A stretch of 64,000 nt of DNA from an uncultured Hungatella sp. GTDB lineage: Bacteria > Bacillota > Clostridia > Lachnospirales > Lachnospiraceae. Below are positions 26,360-34,426 of this stretch, in pieces (position 1 is the stretch's first letter; every line of letters starts with the position of its first letter). The position numbers were made by a program, and so were the translations under genes. The notes below the pieces were generated by a model, which was given only the letters and a program-made list of their open reading frames with translations, was not told the origin of the DNA and did not search any database. The stretch is taken from the NCBI GenBank assembly GCA_910586845.1, contig CAJUJV010000002.1, forward strand, positions 33,199 through 97,198, written 5' to 3'.

Positions 26360-26414
26360 GTTTACCAATACTAACTGATACTGGATATAATCATAAAGTT
26401 TAGTAATAATAAAC
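26360..26414. promoter_or_regulatory. Paired operator-like dyads upstream of the pot operon
   Basis: GTTTACCAATACTAAC (26360-26375) and GTTTAGTAATAATAAAC (26398-26414) share the form GTTTA-N-n-AAT-n-TAA-AC and are 38 bases apart in a very A/T-rich stretch. The second has perfect GTTTA/TAAAC arms. They lie 105-160 bases before the XRE-cupin gene and are good candidates for autoregulation. The rest of 26256-26529 holds no gene. A TATTAT box at 26480-26485 probably serves the lactonase gene on the plus strand. Confidence 0.45.
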
Positions 26415-26529
26415 AAGACGCAAATTCCATTATACAGAAAAATATATGGCTGTCAATAGATTTTTTGCGAAATATGTGATATTATAGGTTTAGCTTGAAA
26501 ATCTCAGGAATTTTAGGAGGAGCGGTAAG

Positions 26530-27579
26530 ATGAAAGGCGTATATATGGCGTATGTAGGTTCCTACTCCTACACAGGCAATGCAAAAGGGATCGCTGTTTA
26601 CGATGTGGATGTGGAGAACGGAAGATTTAAGGAACGGTGTGAGGTGGAGATTGACAATGCTTCTTATCTGGTGCCTTCGGCAGATAATAAAACTCTGTAT
26701 TCCATCTCCGATGAAGGCGTGGTATCTTTCCGTATCCACGAGAACGGAAGTATCACCAAGATGAATACGGCCAATATCAGGGGCATGAGGGGATGTCAGC
26801 TGTCTGTGGAGCCGGAGGGAAAGTATCTGTTTGTGTCAGGCTACCATGACGGAAAGTCCACGATCATGAACCTGAACCCGGACGGGAGCATCGGAAACAT
26901 CGTCACAGGAGTGTACCATAAGGGACTGGGCAGCGTGGCGGAGAGAACCTTCCGTCCCCATGTCAGCTGTACCCGCCTGACACCGGACAGAAAGTTTATC
27001 ATGGTGGCAGACCTGGGAGTCGACCAGGTGAAGATCTATAAATTTACGGCAGACCAGATGGTCCTGGTGGATACCATCCCCTGTGATCTGGAATCGGCGC
27101 CGAGGCACTTTATCTTCAGCGGCGACGGAAAATTCATCTATCTCATGTATGAAGTAAAAAATGTAATCGACGTGTACACATACGAGACAGGAAAACGCGC
27201 CCCGAAGATCGAAAAGATTCAGACCATCCCCACGGCGGCGGGCAAGACAGCGGTCCAGCTGACGGCGGCATGTGCAATCCGGTTCTCTTCCGACGAAAAG
27301 TATCTGTTCTGCAGCAACGCAGGAGAGAATACGATCAATGTCTTCAGAAGAGATCCGGAGACAGGCCTGCTGGAGTCTCTCTGCTGTCTGCCGATCAGCG
27401 GCGATTATCCCAAAGACATTGCCGTTTTCCCCGATGACAGACATATTGCCTCCTTTAACCATGAGTCAGGAACCATTACATTTTTTAATGTGAATTATGA
27501 AAAGGGACTTCTGGTCATGTGCGGAAGGCCCATGAAGCTTGACGAGCCCAACTGCTGTGCCATCGTGAAGGTACGCTGA
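26530..27579 (+). CDS. Lactonase family beta-propeller protein (6-phosphogluconolactonase-like)
   Basis: 349 aa, seven-bladed propeller of the YbhE/Pgl type (PF10282). Repeated blade segments include MAYVGSYSYTGNAKGIAVYDVD, GCQLSVEPEGKYLFVSGY, RHFIFSGDGKFIYLMYE, AIRFSSDEKYLFCSNAGENTINVFRRD and DIAVFPDDRHIASFNHESGTITFF. It could hydrolyse 6-phosphogluconolactone or another sugar lactone. It is first in a run with aroC, rpiB and a 2-hydroxyacid dehydrogenase. AGGAGG lies before the ATG, and the aroC start follows its stop with one base between. Confidence 0.87.
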   Translation: MKGVYMAYVGSYSYTGNAKGIAVYDVDVENGRFKERCEVEIDNASYLVPSADNKTLYSISDEGVVSFRIHENGSITKMNTANIRGMRGCQLSVEPEGKYLFVSGYHDGKSTIMNLNPDGSIGNIVTGVYHKGLGSVAERTFRPHVSCTRLTPDRKFIMVADLGVDQVKIYKFTADQMVLVDTIPCDLESAPRHFIFSGDGKFIYLMYEVKNVIDVYTYETGKRAPKIEKIQTIPTAAGKTAVQLTAACAIRFSSDEKYLFCSNAGENTINVFRRDPETGLLESLCCLPISGDYPKDIAVFPDDRHIASFNHESGTITFFNVNYEKGLLVMCGRPMKLDEPNCCAIVKVR

Positions 27580-27580
27580 C

Positions 27581-28681
27581 ATGGCGGGCTCCACCTGGGG
27601 AACCCTGCTTACCATGACTACATGGGGGGAATCCCACGGAAAGGGACTGGGAGTAGTGGTCGACGGCTGCCCTGCGGGGCTTCCTCTGTGTGAGGAGGAT
27701 ATCCAGAAATATTTGGACCGGAGGAAACCGGGACAGAGCAGATTTGCCACCAGGCGCCGGGAAGGCGACGAGGCGGAGATCCTGTCCGGCGTTTTTGAGG
27801 GCAGGACCACGGGGACTCCCATATCCATCCTTGTGCGCAACATGGACCAGCGCTCCCGTGATTACTCTGAGATCAGGGAGATTTACCGGCCGGGACACGC
27901 GGATTATACCTTTGATGCCAAGTATGGATTCCGGGATTACCGGGGCGGCGGCCGTTCTTCCGGCAGAGAGACCATTGGCCGCGTGGCAGCCGGGGCCATA
28001 GGGGCAAAGCTGCTGGAGAGTCTGGGCGTCACGGTGACGGCCTACACCAGGTCCATAGGGCCTGTGGAGATCAGTATGGACCGGTTCGATCCGGAACAGA
28101 GATTTGCCAATGACCTGTGCATGCCGGATGCCCTGGCTGCAGAGGAAGCCGGACGGTACCTGGAAGAGCTGATGGAGGGACAGGATTCGGCGGGAGGGGT
28201 GGCGGAGTGCGTCATCGACGGTCTTCCTCCCGGAGTGGGCGAGCCTGTCTTCGAAAAACTGGATGCCAGACTGGCCCACGCCGTCATGTCCATCGGAGCC
28301 GTCAAGGGCGTGGAGATCGGAGACGGCTTCCGGGCAGCCTCGTCCACAGGTTCTGCAAACAATGACAGATTTGTCACAGGTCCCGGCGGTGCCGTGGCCA
28401 AGGCGGAGAACCATGGGGGAGGGACCCTGGGCGGCATCAGCGACGGGAGCCGGGTGACAGTGCGGGCGGCATTTAAGCCGACTCCTTCTATTTCCCGTCC
28501 ACAGAGGACCGTGAACCGCAGAGGAGAAGAAGTGGAGACAGTGATAAAAGGCCGTCATGACCCGGTCATCGTTCCCAGAGCCATAGTAGTCCTGGAGACC
28601 ATGACGGCGTTTACGGCGGCGGATATGGTCCTCATAAGTATGAGTTCCAGGCTGGACCGGATTCAGAAATTTTTCACATAA
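27581..28681 (+). CDS. aroC: Chorismate synthase
   Basis: 366 aa. It makes chorismate from EPSP, using reduced FMN, the last step of the shikimate pathway. Family signatures: GESHGKGLGVVVDGCPAG near the start, RPGHADYTFDAKYGFRDYRGGGRSSGRET, and the C-terminal RHDPVIVPRAIVVLE. Length is normal. It starts one base after the lactonase stop, so it is probably read by coupling. No other aro gene lies next to it. PheA, which uses chorismate, is at 56 kb. Confidence 0.97.
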   Translation: MAGSTWGTLLTMTTWGESHGKGLGVVVDGCPAGLPLCEEDIQKYLDRRKPGQSRFATRRREGDEAEILSGVFEGRTTGTPISILVRNMDQRSRDYSEIREIYRPGHADYTFDAKYGFRDYRGGGRSSGRETIGRVAAGAIGAKLLESLGVTVTAYTRSIGPVEISMDRFDPEQRFANDLCMPDALAAEEAGRYLEELMEGQDSAGGVAECVIDGLPPGVGEPVFEKLDARLAHAVMSIGAVKGVEIGDGFRAASSTGSANNDRFVTGPGGAVAKAENHGGGTLGGISDGSRVTVRAAFKPTPSISRPQRTVNRRGEEVETVIKGRHDPVIVPRAIVVLETMTAFTAADMVLISMSSRLDRIQKFFT

Positions 28682-28692
28682 GGAGACTGTAT

Positions 28693-29133
28693 ATGAAGAT
28701 TGCAATCGGCAATGACCATGCGGCTGTGGACATGAAGCTGGGAGTGAAGGCCCACCTGGAGAGCCGGGGGATCGAAGTCATAGATATGGGAACCCATACA
28801 TCGGACAGCTGTGATTATCCGGTGTACGGAGAGAAGGTGGGAAGAGCCGTGGCATCGGGGGAGGCGGATCTGGGCATCGCCATTTGCGGAACCGGAGTGG
28901 GTATCGCCATGGCGGCAGGCAAAGTAAAGGGGATCCGGGCCTGTGTGTGCAGCGAACCCTGTACTGCCAGGCTGTCCCGGATGCACAATGATTCCAATGT
29001 ACTGGCCTTCGGAGCCAGGATCATCGGTATGGAGATGGCAAAAATGATCACGGACGCATGGCTGGATGCAGAGTATGAAGGCGGAAGGCACCAGAGACGG
29101 ATTGATCAGCTGATGGAGATAGAGAACAGATGA
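28693..29133 (+). CDS. rpiB: Ribose-5-phosphate isomerase B / sugar-phosphate isomerase RpiB-LacAB
   Basis: 146 aa. It interconverts aldose and ketose phosphates. Conserved NDHAA (Asp8, His9), the anion-hole and base region ICGTGVGIAMAAGK (Cys65), SRMHNDSNVLAFGARIIG. Cys65 matches the active-site Cys of E. coli RpiB. AAGGAGA lies before the ATG and a 4-nt overlap joins it to the dehydrogenase gene. Other sugars (allose, galactose phosphates) are possible. Confidence 0.93.
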   Translation: MKIAIGNDHAAVDMKLGVKAHLESRGIEVIDMGTHTSDSCDYPVYGEKVGRAVASGEADLGIAICGTGVGIAMAAGKVKGIRACVCSEPCTARLSRMHNDSNVLAFGARIIGMEMAKMITDAWLDAEYEGGRHQRRIDQLMEIENR

Positions 29134-30101
29134 AAAAGATCGTAGTTACCATACCTGTAGAAGACAGGCATAAGGAGTATCTTGAAAGAACAGGAGCAGG
29201 CTGTGAATTTTTCTATACATCCCCTGCTGCCGTAACCGAAGGCGGGCTGAGCCAGGCAGATATCATTATCGGCAACGTAAATCCGCAGCTGTTAAAAGGA
29301 GCAGGGAAGCTGCAGTGGCTGCAGCTGAATTCCGCCGGTTCAGACAACTACTGCGCGCCGGGGATTTTAAGACCCGGTGTGATCCTGACCAACGCCACGG
29401 GCGCTTACGGGCTGGCTATCTCGGAATATATGGTAGGCATGTCATTTTTACTGCAGAATAAGTTTTATCAGTATTATCGGAATCAGATGGATCACCAGTG
29501 GAAGGATCAGGGAAACGTGACCTCTGTCTGGGGTTCCACGACTCTGGTCATCGGACTGGGGGATATCGGCGGCGAGTATGCAAAGAGGATGAAAGCACTG
29601 GGCAGCCATACCATCGGTGTGAGAAGGACCAGGGGAGAGAGGCCGGACTATCTGGATGAACTGTACACTACAGAGAGCCTGGATGAACTGCTTCCGAGAG
29701 CGGATTTTGTTTCCCTCTCTTTGCCAAACAGCGCAAGTACCCGCCACATCATGGATGAGAGACGGCTGAGGCTTATGAAAACTGGGGCATTTCTCCTGAA
29801 TGTGGGAAGAGGCAATGCCATCGACACAGAGGCTCTGTGCAGAGTGCTGGAAGAAGGCCGTCTGGGAGGCTGCGGCGTGGATGTGACCGACCCGGAACCG
29901 CTGCCGCCGGATCATCCTCTGTGGGATGCTCCCCGGATGGTGATCACGCCTCATATCTCCGGACAGTATCATCTTCAGGAGACTTTTGAGAGGATCGTCA
30001 GGATCGCCGGGGAGAATCTGGAGAAGTTTCTGGCAGGCGATGCCGAGCACATGAGGAATCTGGTGGATTTTGAGACCGGATACCGGAAAAAACGGGATTG
30101 A
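29130..30101 (+). CDS. D-isomer 2-hydroxyacid dehydrogenase family protein
   Basis: 323 aa, NAD(P)-dependent. Rossmann GLGDIGGEYAKRM (about 143-155), the signature LLNVGRGNAIDTEAL and GGCGVDVTDPEPLPPDHPLW, and catalytic His in ITPHISGQYH. The substrate could be phosphoglycerate, a keto-acid or a lactate-like acid and cannot be fixed. Its start overlaps rpiB by 4 nt, and a strong terminator follows. Confidence 0.92.
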   Translation: MKKIVVTIPVEDRHKEYLERTGAGCEFFYTSPAAVTEGGLSQADIIIGNVNPQLLKGAGKLQWLQLNSAGSDNYCAPGILRPGVILTNATGAYGLAISEYMVGMSFLLQNKFYQYYRNQMDHQWKDQGNVTSVWGSTTLVIGLGDIGGEYAKRMKALGSHTIGVRRTRGERPDYLDELYTTESLDELLPRADFVSLSLPNSASTRHIMDERRLRLMKTGAFLLNVGRGNAIDTEALCRVLEEGRLGGCGVDVTDPEPLPPDHPLWDAPRMVITPHISGQYHLQETFERIVRIAGENLEKFLAGDAEHMRNLVDFETGYRKKRD

Positions 30102-30114
30102 TCAGAATCAGAAG

Positions 30115-30190
30115 GACCGCAGGCGGTGGTCAGGGCTGAAAAGCGGGTTTGTCCCCGGCCCTGACAACCGTCTGCGGTCACATTATTTTT
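30115..30190 (+). terminator. Strong terminator after the dehydrogenase gene
   Basis: GACCGCAG-CGGT-GTCAGGGC and GCCCTGAC-ACCG-CTGCGGTC form a 20-bp stem with two mismatches (30115-30179). ATTATTTTTTTC follows. Confidence 0.88.
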
Positions 30191-30199
30191 TTCATTTCA

Positions 30200-31162
30200 T
30201 TAAAAGTTAGTTCCTGGAGTGACCGGGATAGTCACACACTGGCCGACTGTTCCGATCCAGGAACTTTTAAACAGTCTGTATGCGGCAATGGTCCGAAGCC
30301 TTTGCGAAGGAGTCTGTCCGGGAAGGGAGAGAAAAGCGCGGAGCGCTGCCCGATCTTCCGGTTTCATTTGCTTTTGGTACTGTTTTCCGAAGGCAGCCGC
30401 CTGCCGGAATATCCGTCGGTAATTTTCGTAAGCAGTCTGTTCATCTCTTGCCAGCAGTTCTTCCGGACTGCCTTTGGTGGGAATGCCGGAAAGGCAGGCA
30501 TCATGGAGCCGGTACAGAGACAGGGATTCCCTCACACAGGAGATGTCTCCGAAACAGGAAGCACACAGGGCAATCCACCAGTCATGCATGAAACATGCAT
30601 GAGGAATCTGCCGGGCCAGATGAAGGAGGGCACGGTTCATCATCATGGAACCGCCGGTTATGGTATTTTCTGTAAGAAGCCGGGAAAAAGTTCCGGGTCC
30701 GGGATTTAAACGGCTGTAGGAAAAAAAGCTGGGATTGATCTGCCGGAGCTCTTCGTCTACTACCTCCATATCAGAGTATACCAGAGCCGGATGGCCTGGC
30801 CGCTCCGTCTCCTTCATTTTTTTCAGAAGCTTCTTTACTTTCAGAGAATCCCACACGTCATCCTGATTGCTCAGGAGTACATAGTCTGCATCCGTCTGGG
30901 CCATAAGCCAGAAAAAATTCATGGCAGAGGCAGGAATAAAAGGCTCCCTGTCACGAAATCTCCCTTCTTTTACCCGGGGCCTGAGAAGGATCTGCCTGGG
31001 ATAATATTTTTTGTACTGCTCCAGGACCTGCCGTGTACAGTCATCAGATCCGTTGTGAGAAATGATAATCCGGATATTCGGCACGGTCTGCGCCAGAATG
31101 GAATCCAGCTGTGCTTCCAGACAGGGTCCGCCCTGGTAAGCAGCCAGAAGAACGGCGATCAT
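30200..31162 (-). CDS. GT2 family glycosyltransferase
   Basis: About 320 aa. A GT-A fold with IAVLLAAYQGGPCLEAQLDSILAQTVPN at the start, ISHNGSDD, SNQDDVWDSLKVKK (DxD-type Asp pair), GGSMMMNRALL and HDWWIALCAS at the acceptor side. It resembles rhamnosyl- or galactosyl-transferases of surface polysaccharides. The ATG at 31162 has no proper ribosome site of its own and overlaps the stop of a 36-codon upstream ORF (ATGA). This suggests translational coupling. A GTG at 31192 is the alternative start. It belongs to the polysaccharide locus but is divergent from the rest. Confidence 0.9.
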   Translation of the reverse strand: MIAVLLAAYQGGPCLEAQLDSILAQTVPNIRIIISHNGSDDCTRQVLEQYKKYYPRQILLRPRVKEGRFRDREPFIPASAMNFFWLMAQTDADYVLLSNQDDVWDSLKVKKLLKKMKETERPGHPALVYSDMEVVDEELRQINPSFFSYSRLNPGPGTFSRLLTENTITGGSMMMNRALLHLARQIPHACFMHDWWIALCASCFGDISCVRESLSLYRLHDACLSGIPTKGSPEELLARDEQTAYENYRRIFRQAAAFGKQYQKQMKPEDRAALRAFLSLPGQTPSQRLRTIAAYRLFKSSWIGTVGQCVTIPVTPGTNF

Positions 31163-31269
31163 GAGGACCCCCCCGGAAGAGCCCGGAGACACCGGATCTC
31201 CGGGGCTTTTTTGGCAAGCCGATCTTCGGTTATATATTGAACAGTATTCCTCAATGCTACTGAAAACAT
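31159..31269 (-). CDS. 36-aa upstream ORF coupled to the GT2 gene
   Basis: The peptide begins MFSVALRNTVQYITEDRLAK and ends PGGSS, 36 residues, no recognised family. The start has AAAGGAG nine bases upstream and a TTGACA-17-CACAAT promoter in front, and the TGA stop overlaps the GT2 ATG as ATGA. Its 3' half contains a GC-rich hairpin. It may be a leader peptide that lets ribosomes open that hairpin and reach the glycosyltransferase start. It is too short to prove by sequence alone. Confidence 0.5.
   Translation of the reverse strand: MFSVALRNTVQYITEDRLAKKAPEIRCLRALPGGSS
31181..31213 (+). terminator. GC-rich hairpin with plus-strand T run inside the GT2 leader
   Basis: GCCCGGAGA - 7-base loop - TCTCCGGGGC followed by TTTTTT on the plus strand (31181-31213). 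It looks like a terminator for plus-strand (antisense) transcription. On the minus strand it is a stable stem just before the GT2 start. Confidence 0.6.
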
Positions 31270-31295
31270 TCCTGTCAACTCCTTTATCTAATTGT

Positions 31296-31324
31296 ATTGT
31301 GCGGAATTTTCAGGAAAATGTCAA
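31296..31324 (-). promoter_or_regulatory. Promoter of the uORF-GT2 unit
   Basis: On the minus strand TTGACA (31324-31319), 17 bases, CACAAT (31301-31296). Confidence 0.65.
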
Positions 31325-31371
31325 GAGGCATCAGAAGATATTTCTGTAATAAATCTTGCTGTCATATCTGA

Positions 31372-31400
31372 TTTACAATTTACAGGGAATATTGTAAAAT
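31372..31400 (+). promoter_or_regulatory. Promoter of the flippase operon
   Basis: TTTACA (31372-31377), 17 bases, TAAAAT (31395-31400), about 28 bases before the ATG. Confidence 0.65.
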
Positions 31401-31427
31401 GAGTAGTATTGAAAGGAAGGAACAGGG

Positions 31428-32732
31428 ATGGCGCAGCAGTGGGCGGCTCTTCTCATGAAAACGGGGCCTGATAAGGAAAAACAGAATATCCTCTGGAATA
31501 TGGCAGGCAGTTTTTGTTACGCCTTTGCCAGCATGGTGCTTTCCGTTCTGGTCATGTCCCTGGCAGGAGAAGACCAGGGAGGAATCTTTGCCTTCGGATA
31601 CAGTACTCTGGGGCAGCAGATGTTTATCCTGGCATATTTCGGCATCCGCCCTTTTCACATTACTGACGGCAGTAATGAGTACCGGTTCGGGGATTATCTC
31701 CATCACCGGTATATGACCTGTGCCATGGCGGCAGCGGCGGGAGGCATGTATCTTCTGCTGTCCGGATATACGCCGGAAAAAGCGGCGGTCATTTTTCTGC
31801 TGGTATGTTATAAGACAGCCGACGGTCTGGCCGATGTATATGAGTCGGAATTTCAGAGAAACGGCAATCTCCATCTGACAGGGAAGTCCAACACGTTTCG
31901 GACCCTTCTGTCTGTAAGTATCTTTCTCACAGCCCTTGTACAGAGCGGAAATCTGATCCTGGCCTGCGCTGCGGCAGTGGGGGCTCAGGCGGCAGGGATC
32001 CTGATCTTTGATGTGATCGTGATCCGATATCTGCCGGGGGTGGATTTCGCCTGGGACAGAAAGAGCATAAAACCTCTGACAGCTCAGACTATCCTGTTGT
32101 TCGTGTCCGTATTTTTGGATTTCTATATTTTCTCGGCGGCAAAATATGCCATTGACGCCAACCTGGATGACCGGTCATCCGGATATTTCAATCTTATTTT
32201 TATGCCCACGTCAGTGATCAATCTGGCGGCCGGATTTGTGATCCGCCCGGTTCTCACCGGCCTGACAGAACGATGGACTTCGGGGGAGTTCAGCGGATTT
32301 TCCAGAAAAATCCTGAGTATTTCCCGGATCATAGGGGCGCTGAGCGTGCTGGCCCTGGTGCTGGCGGCAGGACTGGGAAGACCGGTTTTATGGATCATGG
32401 AGCGGATACTGGGACAGGCTTATGAGGGAAAGCTTACCTGCCATCATGTTTCCTTTATCCTGATCGTTATGGGCGGCGCCTGCTATGCGTTTTTAAGTCT
32501 CCATTACTATGCCCTGGTGATCATGAGAAAACAGAAGGTGATCTTCGGAATCTATGTGGGACTGACGGCTCTGGCCGCGGTTCTGGCTCCGGCCATGGTA
32601 AGGCGGGAAGGTATCCGGGGAGCGGCAGAGGCCTATCTGATCCTTATGGCAGTCATGGCTTCCGGTTTTGTGCTGTGGACATGGCTGGGGATCAGGAGGG
32701 CCCGAAAGGGGACGGGAAACAGAAAACCGTGA
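31428..32732 (+). CDS. Polysaccharide flippase-like membrane protein (MOP/Wzx type)
   Basis: 434 aa with about 12 hydrophobic segments and few loops. The general pattern (ILWNMAGSFCYAFASMVLSVLVMS at the start, a Lys/Arg-rich middle loop WDRKSIKPLTAQTILLF, then NLIFMPTSVINLAAGFVIRPVL) is that of the oligosaccharide flippase and lipid-linked polysaccharide exporter superfamily. It would move lipid-linked sugar units across the membrane. GGAAGGAACAGGG lies before the ATG. The next gene, a GT2, is in the same operon. Note that an ABC exporter lies further down, so two export routes may exist. Confidence 0.82.
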   Translation: MAQQWAALLMKTGPDKEKQNILWNMAGSFCYAFASMVLSVLVMSLAGEDQGGIFAFGYSTLGQQMFILAYFGIRPFHITDGSNEYRFGDYLHHRYMTCAMAAAAGGMYLLLSGYTPEKAAVIFLLVCYKTADGLADVYESEFQRNGNLHLTGKSNTFRTLLSVSIFLTALVQSGNLILACAAAVGAQAAGILIFDVIVIRYLPGVDFAWDRKSIKPLTAQTILLFVSVFLDFYIFSAAKYAIDANLDDRSSGYFNLIFMPTSVINLAAGFVIRPVLTGLTERWTSGEFSGFSRKILSISRIIGALSVLALVLAAGLGRPVLWIMERILGQAYEGKLTCHHVSFILIVMGGACYAFLSLHYYALVIMRKQKVIFGIYVGLTALAAVLAPAMVRREGIRGAAEAYLILMAVMASGFVLWTWLGIRRARKGTGNRKP

Positions 32733-32752
32733 CAGGCGGGAGAGGAGAAATC

Positions 32753-33730
32753 ATGGACAGACAGTTTGAACCTACAGTAGATGTGCTGATTCCGGTGTAC
32801 CGGCCGGACAGAAAATTTGCCAGGATCCTGCAGATGCTGGGGAGACAGACCTGCAGGGTCAACAAAATCATCGTGATCAATACGGAGAAACAGTACTGGA
32901 ACGAAGAGGGATACCGCTCGGTTGAAGGGCTGGAGGTTCACCATGTGACAAAAGAGGAATTTGATCACGGAGCCACCAGGAATCTGGCTGCCCGGTATTC
33001 AAAAGCAGATGTCATGATCTTTATGACAGACGACGCGGTGCCTGCGGATCCCTGTCTGGTAGAGAGGCTGGTGGAAGGCCTGGGCAAACAAGGGCCGGAA
33101 GGGGAGACAGTGGCCATGGCCTATGCCAGACAGCTCCCGGATAAGGACTGCCATGCCATAGAGCGGTTTACGAGATGGTTCAATTATCCTGATGAGCCCA
33201 GGATCAAGACCGGGAAAGACCTTCCGGATCTGGGGATCAAGACTTATTTTGCCTCCAATGCCTGCTGTGCCTACAGAAAAGACGTCTATAACCGTCTGGG
33301 AGGCTTTATTACACAGACGGTTTTTAATGAAGATATGATCTACGCCGCTGGGGTGATCAAAGCAGGATATGCCATCGCCTATGTGCCTGAGGCCAGGGTG
33401 ATCCATTCCCACAATTTGGGACCGGTAAAACAGTTCAGACGGAATTTCGATCTGGCCGTGTCTCAGGCGGACCATCCGGAAGTCTTCGGCGGGCTGAAAT
33501 CGGAAGGAGAAGGCATCCGGCTGGTGAAGGAGACGGCTGCATGGCTGGTGAAGACGGGGCGGTTCTGGCTTCTTCCCATGCTGGTCATAAGCAGCGGCAG
33601 CAAATACCTGGGATACACCATGGGAAAGCGGTATGAGAAGCTCCCCCCCGGGGTGATCCGCCGGTGTACCATGAACAGGATGTACTGGGAGAAGAGATGG
33701 GATCATTTTGACAAAGAATGGAAACCGTAG
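32753..33730 (+). CDS. GT2 family glycosyltransferase, rhamnosyltransferase-like
   Basis: 325 aa. VDVLIPVYRPDRKFARILQML, a DHGATRN segment, MTDDAVPAD (DxD-type), AYARQLP, FASNACCAYRK and FNEDMIYAAG all match RfbF/WbbL-type rhamnosyl transferases. GAGAGGAG lies before the ATG at 32753, and the frame open from 32675 is not needed. It would add sugar (likely rhamnose, given the rfbC gene that follows) to the growing polysaccharide on the cytoplasmic face. Confidence 0.9.
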   Translation: MDRQFEPTVDVLIPVYRPDRKFARILQMLGRQTCRVNKIIVINTEKQYWNEEGYRSVEGLEVHHVTKEEFDHGATRNLAARYSKADVMIFMTDDAVPADPCLVERLVEGLGKQGPEGETVAMAYARQLPDKDCHAIERFTRWFNYPDEPRIKTGKDLPDLGIKTYFASNACCAYRKDVYNRLGGFITQTVFNEDMIYAAGVIKAGYAIAYVPEARVIHSHNLGPVKQFRRNFDLAVSQADHPEVFGGLKSEGEGIRLVKETAAWLVKTGRFWLLPMLVISSGSKYLGYTMGKRYEKLPPGVIRRCTMNRMYWEKRWDHFDKEWKP

Positions 33731-33736
33731 TATATT
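33708..33736 (+). promoter_or_regulatory. Internal promoter for rfbC and the ABC exporter genes
   Basis: Perfect TTGACA (33708-33713) within the last codons of the GT2 gene, 17 bases, TATATT (33731-33736). The leader of about 110 bases contains a 16-base palindrome, GGATCCCATGGGATCC at 33778-33793. Confidence 0.65.
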
Positions 33737-33852
33737 GTATCTGATATGCCGTGCCGACGGCCGTGTACTGCCGGAACGGATCCCATGGGATCCAGGAGGA
33801 TGTATGAGGAGAGGCGGCAGGCGGGAAAGATAAAGAAAAGAGGAGAGACCAC

Positions 33853-34416
33853 ATGGGAAAGATCACTGTGACGCCATGTCAGATAGAAGGGCTTTATGTG
33901 ATAGAGCCTACGGTATTCAAGGATGAGAGAGGGTATTTTGTGGAGACTTATAACCAGAATGATTTTAAGGAGGCCGGACTTGATCTGGTGTTTGTCCAGG
34001 ACAATCAGTCCATGTCTGTCAAAGGCGTTCTCAGGGGACTTCATTTTCAGAAGCAGTTCCCTCAGGGAAAGCTGGTGAGAGTCCTGAGAGGCAGGGTGTT
34101 TGACGTGGCCGTGGATCTGAGGGCCCGTTCGGAGACTTACGGGCAGTGGTTCGGCGTAGAGCTGTCGGCGGAAAACAAAAAGCAGTTTTACATTCCCCAG
34201 GGATTTGCCCACGGCTTTCTGGTCCTGTCCGATGAGGCGGAGTTTGCCTACAAGTGCACTGATTTCTATCATCCCGGAGACGAGGGAGGCCTGGCCTGGA
34301 ACGATCCTGAGATCGGGGTCGAGTGGCCCATAGAGGAAGGCATGAAGCTGATCATCTCCGAGAAGGACCAGAAGTGGGGCGGACTGAAGGAAACCTTCAG
34401 ATTCCAGGAAGTGTAG
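33853..34416 (+). CDS. rfbC: dTDP-4-dehydrorhamnose 3,5-epimerase
   Basis: 187 aa cupin-fold enzyme of dTDP-L-rhamnose synthesis. VFKDERGYFVETYNQNDF, FVQDNQSMSVKGVLRGLHFQ (catalytic His in GLHFQ), VRVLRGRVFDVAVDLR, YIPQGFAHGFLVLSDEAEFAYKCTDFYHPGDEGG are the family blocks. Only this rfb gene is present here. rfbA, rfbB and rfbD must be elsewhere. AGAGGAGAG precedes the ATG. Confidence 0.96.
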   Translation: MGKITVTPCQIEGLYVIEPTVFKDERGYFVETYNQNDFKEAGLDLVFVQDNQSMSVKGVLRGLHFQKQFPQGKLVRVLRGRVFDVAVDLRARSETYGQWFGVELSAENKKQFYIPQGFAHGFLVLSDEAEFAYKCTDFYHPGDEGGLAWNDPEIGVEWPIEEGMKLIISEKDQKWGGLKETFRFQEV

Positions 34417-34426
34417 GGAAGCTTCT

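Noticed and set aside
27515..28705. Minus-strand frame of 396 codons opposite aroC
   Set aside because: Shadow of chorismate synthase. No domain or ribosome site.
33778..33793. 16-base perfect palindrome considered as an attachment or recombination site
   Set aside because: It is a single copy, with no integrase nearby. It is more likely a leader hairpin or chance.
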